A stretch of DNA of 64,000 nt, taken from Paralithodes platypus. Its lineage: Eukaryota > Arthropoda > Malacostraca > Decapoda > Lithodidae. Both the position numbers and the translations under genes were made by a program. Each line of letters begins with the position of its first letter. The first letter of the stretch is position 1. The stretch lies in NCBI GenBank assembly GCA_032716605.1, contig CM064580.1:33740728-33804727 (forward strand), read 5' to 3'. The notes beneath the pieces are model-generated. The model did not search any database, had not been told where the DNA came from, and worked only from the letters and a program-made list of their open reading frames with translations. This document shows, one piece after another, positions 57,511-64,000 of this stretch.

Positions 57511-57735
57511 CCCTCTCACGACCATATGGCGCAGAGGTTGCCAGATTACCAATAAGAAATAGTTCTCTCACTCTCATAATTACCTCTCCAAAATTAGTTT
57601 TCTGCCCACAGCAAACTTAAAGACAACTGCAGAGGTTGAAGTAACTAAACTAAACGTTTCTAAATACCCCTGATGGTAACAAAGGCTTCAAAGTAGACCT
57701 AATAGGCTCAAAACTGCGTCAAGAACGTGAGAAGG
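57511..57735 (+). mobile_element. MITE-1 copy c (225 bp, TTAA-flanked) in LINE C
   Basis: TTAA at 57507-57510 and 57736-57739. Ends CCCTCTCACGACCATATGGC and complement of GCGTCAAGAACGTGAGAAGG. Same internal sequence as 25716-25938. Confidence 0.93.
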
Positions 57736-58889
57736 TTAAGTCATCTATTTAGGAATTAATTGGGTTATAAGTATCAGAGAGGAGATCATTGATGTGAATT
57801 TAGAGAAAATTGGGGCTAACACTAATCCTTGTGTAACCCCAGCTTTTATCGAGTGAACATTTGAAAAAAACAGCCTTCTGCAATTACACATTTCTCCCCA
57901 TTGCATATCTATGATACATTAATTGGACCAGTGATTGTAGGCCATAGCAAGGAAGCTTGGATATTAGGGAGCAGTGTCATACTTTATCAACACTTTTGAT
58001 ATGTCATGGGCCTGAATTTCTCCATGAAGATCAATTGTTTGATGGATATTGTGTGTGACAAGGGCGAGTACGTCTACAGTGTAGCGTTCATGTCGGAATC
58101 CTTGTTTTGTTTTTTCTATGTGAGTGAGGGAGACAAAAGGCAGAACTGCCTGTAGCGAGTGCCTCCCCCATAGTTGAAAGAGTGACAGGGCCAAAATCAA
58201 GGGACGTTCGAGCCAAAATGCCTGGACACACGGAGTTTGAAGCAATTTAAGTCATAGGAGGAGGGAAAGACAGATTCTGGGAGAGAGTTCCAGAGCTCAG
58301 CTGTTGAATAGAAGAAAGACTGAGAGTAACGTTTCACTCTTGGGTTGGAGAGTTGCACAGAGAAGGGGTGGGATTGTGTTGCAAGACAAGTACCACGTAC
58401 CCTACCTAGAGGAGGTGGTATACACTGGGAGAGCTCTGAGGAACACTGATTATTGTAGTAGCGATAGAATAGCGAGAGAGATGCAACATTGCGGCGAAAA
58501 GAGTGTTTGCAAAGAGTTGGTGAGTGGGCGGGAGTTAATGATACGACAGGCCTTCCTTTCTACTTTGTCTAGAAGTGCGGTGTGAGAGGATCCTCCCCAC
58601 ACATGTGAACAATACTCAATACACGGATGCAATGTGCCCCTGTACAGAGCAAGAAGCTGTGCAGGGGTTAAGAACCCCTTGAGGCGGCTGAGCACACCCA
58701 GCTTCTGGGAGGCTGCCTTTGCAAGACTGGTAATATGGTCCTTCCAAGTGAGGGCTGAAGAAAAAGAGACACCAAGAATATTGAGAGAAGATGATGGATT
58801 GATTTTTGTTTTGTTGAAGAATATGGGATAGTCCACTGGGAGTTCCGGACAGGTAGATAGATGGAGAAATTGGGTTTTGGAAGCATTAG

Positions 58890-59321
58890 CACTTTCTCTG
58901 CGGTCATATTTCCACCTATTTCCGCCATATTAGGGCTCATTCAGGCACTCCTGATTGATTAGGCAAGTGTCTGAATGAAATTAAATGTATTCAGCCGAAA
59001 ACTAAAAGAAAATACTTCACAATGACACCAAAACGAGCTTCGTAGCTCACAGGGTTCACCCGCAGCGCAACCATAGACATTCGCTAAAATGAGCAATTCT
59101 CGCTAATGTCTCGAAACATTTACGTTTGACTGCACTGTATGTCTCGTGAGACTCAGACTCAGAGCCTTCAGTGCCACGGCTGCTTGGCTGGGAGACGTAT
59201 GTATGGCCTGTCATGCTCCTGCTCCCTTGCACTCGATTTTTCAGGCTTTTAGAGGCTTTAAATACCTGTAAATTGCTGTAAATTAACATGGCATTCGGGA
59301 ACGTCTCCCGCAGGGAAAGGA
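58890..59321. mobile_element. MITE-2 copy b (432 bp, TTAA-type) in Jockey
   Basis: Left flank TTAG (mutated TTAA, 58886-58889), right TTAA (59322-59325). In other Jockey copies the same place reads GCATTAAATG or similar, giving the empty site. Homologous to 56630-57051. Confidence 0.9.
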
Positions 59322-61293
59322 TTAAAGGTAACAAGGTTTTCTCAGCCCCAATTGGAAATAGTAGTTAGATCAGAAGATAAGTGTTCTATGACTTCATTAT
59401 GTTTGTCTTTGAGGGATTGCTGGCTGGGGGGTTCTGGAAAACTAATAGAGTAGTGTAGAGTCATCAGCATATGAATGGATAGGACTGGAGGTACAGTGGA
59501 GAAGATCATTAATGAATATTAGAAAGAGAATAGGAGATAAAACAGAGCTCTGAGGAACACCAGAGTTGATAGGATGAAGAAGTGAGCGATGGGCGTCCAC
59601 AACCGCAGCTATGGAACGGCCGGAAAGTAGATTATGAGAAGAGAAATGCTTAAGAAACTTGGAAGCAAGAATAGTTTCAAAAACTTTAGAGATACAAGAG
59701 ATGAGAGCAATTGGACGATAATTGGAGGGTTGAGAGCGGTCACCCTTCTTTGGGACAGGTTGAATGAGAGCAAGCTTCCAGCATGAAGGGAAGACGTTAG
59801 AGGAGAGACAGAGACAAAATATAGTTTACCTTGGCAGGGAGTCGGCAAGGAAGCACTGTTTTTTAGTACAACAGGAAGAACACCGTCCGGACTATACGCC
59901 TCCTTAGTATTAAGCCCAGAGAAGGTAGAAAGTACATCTTTAGAAGATATTAGGATATTAGGCATAAGTAGGATAGAGGGAGGAATAGCACTGGGATCAT
60001 CCAAGGTGGAGTTTCTAGGAAAAGTTTGAGCGAAGAGTTTAGCTTTGTCAGAGGAAGAAGTGATGGTTGTGCCATCAGAGTGGAAAAGGGGAGGGAAAGA
60101 CGAGGAAGAAAAATTATTGCTGAGGTTTTCGGCTAAATTCTAGAAAGCTTGAGAAGAGCTGGAGTTGGATAGTTCAGTGCATTTATTATTGATGAAAAAG
60201 TGCTTGGCAAGTCGAAGAACAGATTTGGCTTGATTCCGGGCAGAAACATAGGAAGAATGAGATTCTAGAGTTTTAAGGCATGGTACCGATTGAATGCTTC
60301 CTCCTTGTTGCGGACAGCAGTAGAACAAGCGTGAGTAAACCAAGAATGTTTTGCATTAGGCTGAGAGAAAGAAAATGGAATGTGAGCTTCCATGCCTGAG
60401 AGGATTCCCTCGGTAATGCGTTCAGCACTCTCCGAGGGTCCCCGGCCACGGAAGCAGAAGTCAATCCATGGGGAAAAAAAAAAAAAAAAGTACTGTCGAA
60501 GAGCTTCCCAGTCGGCAGCGCCAAAGTGCCACAAGCGCCGCTGGCTGGGAGGATCGGGTGGACGAACTGGAGAGATAGGACAGGTAACGGAGATAAGTTT
60601 ATGGTCGGAGGAGCCCAAAGGAGAGAAAAGATTGACAGTACAAGAAGAAGGGTTAGAAGTCAGAAATAAGTCAAGAATGTTGGGCTGATATCCGAAGCGA
60701 TCTTGGATACGGGTGGGATACGTAGAAAATACGAAAGCTTGTTCACCAGGTTGATCAGTAGTAAGAGAGGAGAGCCATTGGCGGTGGTGAACGTTGAAAT
60801 CTCCTAAGATGGAGATTTCCGAGAAGGGAGAGATGGATAGAATGTGTTCCACTTTAGAGTTTAGATAGTCAAAGAATTTGGGAAAGTCGGTAGAGTTAGG
60901 GGAAAGATAGACAGCATAGAAGTATTTAGTATGAAAAGGACAGGATAGTTGGAGCCATAAAGTTGAGAATTCAGAGGAGTTGAAATCGGGAACACGAGAG
61001 TAAGTGAGTTTGTTGTGCACGTATGCACAACATCCGCCTTTGGCTTTGAAACTATGATAGAGAAAGTAGGAGGATACAGAGAAGGGGCTGCTGGCAGTTG
61101 CCTCAGACACCTGGGTTTTAGTGAGGAAAAGAAGATCAGGTTTGGAGGAGGAGAGGTGGTGTTCAACAGAGTAAAAATTAGAGGAAAGGCTGTGAATATT
61201 GCAAAAATTGATAGTAAGAGTGACAGGCTGTGGTCCAGAGCATTTAGAGGGGTTGTCAGGGGAAGGTCGGGCTGGTGTGGGGGTATTTATTGT

Positions 61294-61310
61294 CCCCCCC
61301 CCCCCCCCCC
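61294..61310. repeat. Poly(C) run of 17 followed by GGGG
   Basis: Lies within the Jockey ORF N-terminus on the minus strand, where it would code a Gly run. Confidence 0.95.
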
Positions 61311-62210
61311 GGGGACACGAGGCTTGAGTATTTATCATCATATTTGTATTGTTTTTTTGTTTGTGGAAGGAGGAAGTGTAGTGTGCATGTTAAGTGTAGT
61401 GAAGTAGATAGGCGGAGGAGGTGTTTGTGAGAGCTGGCTGGACTACTCTCAGTGTAAGTGAGGCACAAAGGAAATCAGTAAGAGAGGCCAAGCAAATGAA
61501 ACAGGAGTTCCAGCGACTCCTTATCAAATACCTACAGCCTCTCCTGGGTATAGCCCTGTTCGATTGGTGCCTACAATCTACCCCTAGTCATTGATTAGCT
61601 TGTTGACCTCTAAATATTTTTTAATTGATTATTTGATTATTTAGAATATTTTCAAATACTTTGCTAAGAGTAGATATGATTGCAATGGGTCTGTAATCAA
61701 ATCGATCGGAGGAACTTCCCTTCTTTGAAATTGGATGGATGTTAGCCTTCTTCCTAGAAAGGAAGAGGAACGAATATATACGGAAAGGTAAACCTTTCCG
61801 TATATATTCGTTCCAGTATTGGAGCCTCATATGAACATTTTGTCAGGATTATAGACAAAATTTCGTCTGGATCTGGAGCTTTATCAACTGATAGGTTATC
61901 TAACACTGATTTAACATGCCTTGCTTCAATTTTAGATGGAGGGATTTCTGGAGAAACAAAGTTAAGAACATGAACTTCTTTGTCATTATCTTCTAAGGTG
62001 GATATTTTTGGCGAAAATAGTGGCAAGAAAGTTAGCCTCCCTACGAGGATCACTTTCTGGATTGCCATGACAAGATTTTAGTGGTGGTATGGATGATGAC
62101 TTATTAAAGTTGCAATTCAGAGAATTGAAGGTTGACCAAAATATTTCATTGTCATTTGGATTGTTTAACATGGAATATATAGAGAATCTATAGAATTAAT
62201 ATGACATCAA

Positions 62211-62940
62211 ATACAGAGAGACACTGTATTGAAAACGTTACGCTAATGGGCTTCTGTGCAGTGATTATATCTGTGTTTATTTAGTTGGATATAATATTAT
62301 GCACTACTGGAATGTATCTCCTTACAATTGTTTTATATTTTATTTTTATTCATGAATATTCAACCCCATTTAGCACCATGGTGTCTCCAGGGTTAGTAGT
62401 TGGATGGGTTAACAGATGGAACTACAAGCTCTCCATGATTATCAGATACAGAGGTGATGCCTAACCTGATTAACCTTTCGAGTGCTGAATAAGCTCTTTC
62501 TCTGTGGCATAAATAGAAACCTGTTATGTAAAATCGGCTTTATTACACTCGTTTCCCAGGGTCAATATGATTGCTTATCTCTTTCTTTTCTCCTTGCACT
62601 TACTGTACAATCACTCATAAACAGTGTTATATTTGAGCCTTCGAACTGATTGAACGAGCCTCCAAAATCAAAATATCAGGTAAAAGAAAATAATAATAAT
62701 AAGAAGCCTTAATTAGTTTGAAATACAATTAATGACCAAAGTGGATGCATTTAACCATTTTAGTTTTTCTTTTATGTTGGCTATCACAAGACAATGTTAT
62801 AAAGTTATGATATATTTCTTGGAATCAAAAGGGGTTAACAACTATTTCAAGTAACCGTCTAAACTCCCCAAACTTCTTCCTAAGCCTAATAAAATCATCT
62901 AATGATAGAAGCGTAAAATGAAGAATAACACCACGAATAG
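62211..62940. other. No recognised gene
   Basis: AT-rich sequence without coding signal or an identifiable element. It could include the 5' flank of LINE C. Confidence 0.45.
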
Positions 62941-63145
62941 CCCTTTCGCACACAAGGACGTAACTTGCGTTCTTTCTGGAATACTATAAAGCCTTTGTGA
63001 CCCTCAGGTGTGTTTAGAAACTGTCTTTGATCAAGCTGTGGGCAAAAATTAATTTTGGAGAGTTAATTACGAGACTAGGATCATTCTATTTCTGAATACT
63101 AAACGGGAACCCCTGGCGCACGAAAAAAAAAATACGCTAAGAGAG
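62941..63145 (-). mobile_element. MITE-1 copy d, diverged
   Basis: Starts CCCTTTCGCACACAAG and ends complementary CTCTCTTAGCG. Internal AGCCTTTGTGACCCTCAGG and CAAGCTGTGGGCAAAAATTA match copy a (11277-11503). The right flank is TTAA (63146-63149), the left ATAG. It is the oldest-looking copy of this family and ends 32 bp before the dynein exon. Confidence 0.78.
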
Positions 63146-63177
63146 TTAAGGAATTTAATCACTCCCTCCCCCATTAG

Positions 63178-63319
63178 CCTGGTGGAGACCCTGAGCACGG
63201 CAGAGGGTCGGGAGAAGTGGGAGGCTGCTGACCTGTACAGTGACCCAGCATGTCTCGTGCAGGCCGCCCTGGTCACCGCTGCTTCCCGCACAACACTTGT
63301 CCTCGACCCGGACTACATG
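63178..63319 (+). CDS. Dynein heavy chain exon (AAA5)
   Basis: After acceptor CCATTAG one base completes the split codon. The frame then reads LVETLSTAEGREKWEAADLY, SDPACLVQAALVTAASRTTL and VLDPDYM before donor ATG|GTAGGT (phase 0). The family pattern here is L......I..W...GLP.D..S.EN......S.R.PL.IDP, so W, D and the S-R-T-x-L-x-L-D-P block align. The conserved GLP is replaced by DLY. Together with the previous exon this indicates a divergent member. The gene continues beyond the window on both sides. Confidence 0.87.
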
Positions 63320-63499
63320 GTAGGTGCTCAAGCATATTATCTCTCTTTTCCCATATTTATTTATTTTTAATTAACTCCGAATGATGCCATATGGGGTCAA
63401 GAATTTGTCTGGTCAAAATCCCAGGTGGCGCCAAATTGCGTCTACAACTTTTTCGCGCGAAGCAATCAATTTTTCTTATGATCCCTATCGGTCGACTAT

Positions 63500-64000
63500 T
63501 TTTGTATTGTTTTTTATGTGTATAAAGGAGACAAAAGGCAGGCTGCTTGTAACAAGTGTCTCCCTTAAACCAATACAGTGACAGAGAACCAAATTAAAGG
63601 GACGTTGGGGTCAAAATGCCTGGACAAACGAAGTTTAAAGTAGTCTAAGTCATAGGATGAAGGAAAGATTGATTGAGGGACAGAGTTTCAGAGTTCACAT
63701 GTTGAGTAGAAGAAACACGAAATTTTCTAATTCTTGGATTAGAGAGCTGGACAGAATAGGAATGGGACTGTGTTGAGAGGCGGGTGCCTCTTACTCGCCG
63801 CAAGGGAGAGGGTTTGTACTGAGATAGGTCTGAAGAACACTTATTGTTGTAATAACGATAGAAGAATAGGGAACTAGTAAGAGGAAGTGAATTGATGAGG
63901 TGAAATGCTTTTGACTCTACTGAGTAGAGTCCCATACCGCATACCGAATAGAGTAGGAGTAGAGTCTACTCCTTCGAAAAGTGCGGTATGGGTGGAACCT
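63500..64000 (-). pseudogene. Jockey LINE 3' end with a local inverted duplication
   Basis: Minus strand fragments VESKAFHLINSLPLTSSLFF, YRYYNNKCSSDLSQY, VRGTRLSTQSHSYSVQLSNP and SETLSLNQSFLHP match the C-terminus of the other Jockey copies. The 3' UTR ends near 63520. About 55 bp at 63913-63972 consist of partial palindromes interrupting the coding sequence. The copy continues past the window edge. Between 63320 and 63499 no feature was seen. Confidence 0.8.

Larger units (their letters stand above)
58100..61575 (-). mobile_element. Near full-length Jockey LINE
   Basis: The longest Jockey copy in the window. Minus strand: a 5' UTR (61575-61342), then an endonuclease frame 61341-60265 with [50 protein letters not shown] and [15 protein letters not shown]. 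The RT is broken into frames: SFNLSQRRVTALNPP, NILISSKDVLSTFSGLNTKE, then, after MITE-2, LKGFLTPAQLLALYRGTL and IEYCSHVWGGSSHTALLDKV. The 3' end at 58100 has an (AAAAC)-like tail. The usual endonuclease Glu in the LTET motif is Lys here. A 17-C run (61294-61310) and a poly(A)/(T) slip at 60476 disrupt the frame. Confidence 0.88.
57425..62210 (-). mobile_element. LINE C (Jockey-group RT), split by a Jockey copy
   Basis: On the minus strand the RT starts near 62171 (NDNEIFWSTFNSLNCNFNKS, REANFLATIFAKN). It continues with KIEARHVKSVLDNLSVDKAP, FDYRPIAIISTLSKVFENIL and KYLEVNKLIND at about 61575. It resumes at about 58098 with GFRHERYTVDVLALVTHNIH, DISKV, and an altered catalytic box (stop-IDD instead of YADD) around 57740. 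It then carries a MITE (57511-57735) and residual sequence to about 57425. The break therefore falls at the same point of one RT. Multiple frameshifts and stops make it inactive. Confidence 0.8.
42856..63177 (+). other. Dynein intron of about 20.3 kb
   Basis: Runs from donor GTAAGC to acceptor CCCCATTAG. The split Asp codon is completed by the first base of the next exon. From 42856 to 43655 there is only AT-rich sequence without recognisable elements. The rest is mostly LINEs and MITEs. Confidence 0.83.

Overview
This is animal DNA, most likely from a decapod or other malacostracan crustacean. The reasons are spliced coding exons separated by very large introns, long (CA)n, (TA)n and (ATT)n microsatellites, and a dense mixture of Jockey/CR1/RTE LINEs, Gypsy, BEL/Pao, DIRS and PIF/Harbinger elements. 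The species assignment is inference. No bacterial-style operon, rRNA, functional tRNA or CRISPR array was seen.

The only host gene I can support is a dynein heavy chain on the + strand. Four exons encode the end of AAA4, the stalk coiled coil and part of AAA5: 3494-3594, 3929-4166, 42695-42855 and 63178-63319. Their splice phases agree (2, 0, 2, 0), so they appear consecutive. The introns are 334 bp, about 38.5 kb and about 20.3 kb. Nearly everything else is transposable-element sequence inside or beside these introns.

Layout: 1-1744, a Harbinger transposase gene with an intron (minus). 2160-3000, repeat and Jockey remnants. 3494-4166, dynein exons. 4860-5290, a decayed Harbinger. 6033-20926, one Gypsy element with unusually long (3.4-3.7 kb) LTRs that carry SINEs, 90-bp tandem repeats, TTAA-flanked MITEs and a LINE. 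20988-41680, a Jockey LINE split by a DIRS element (21533-41335), which itself holds a solo LTR and a BEL/Pao element (24610-33537). The BEL integrase gene is split by a CR1-like LINE, which is split by a 223-bp MITE. 42031-42616, SINE and MITE. 42695-42855, dynein exon. 43656-45590, RTE-like LINE. 46689-48077, a decayed gag-like ORF with a cold-shock domain. 48085-50560, LINE 'A'. 50715-55445, a Jockey broken by four later insertions. 55785-57051, SINE, CR1 tail and MITE. 57425-62210, LINE 'C' split by a near full-length Jockey. 63178-63319, dynein exon. 63500-64000, a Jockey 3' end.

The elements form a readable relative chronology through their nesting. At least six short-element families flanked by TTAA (piggyBac-like target preference) were the last to arrive in most nests. 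No complete autonomous element with fully intact genes was found. The best-preserved genes are the BEL integrase and RT frames and the DIRS RT/recombinase frame.
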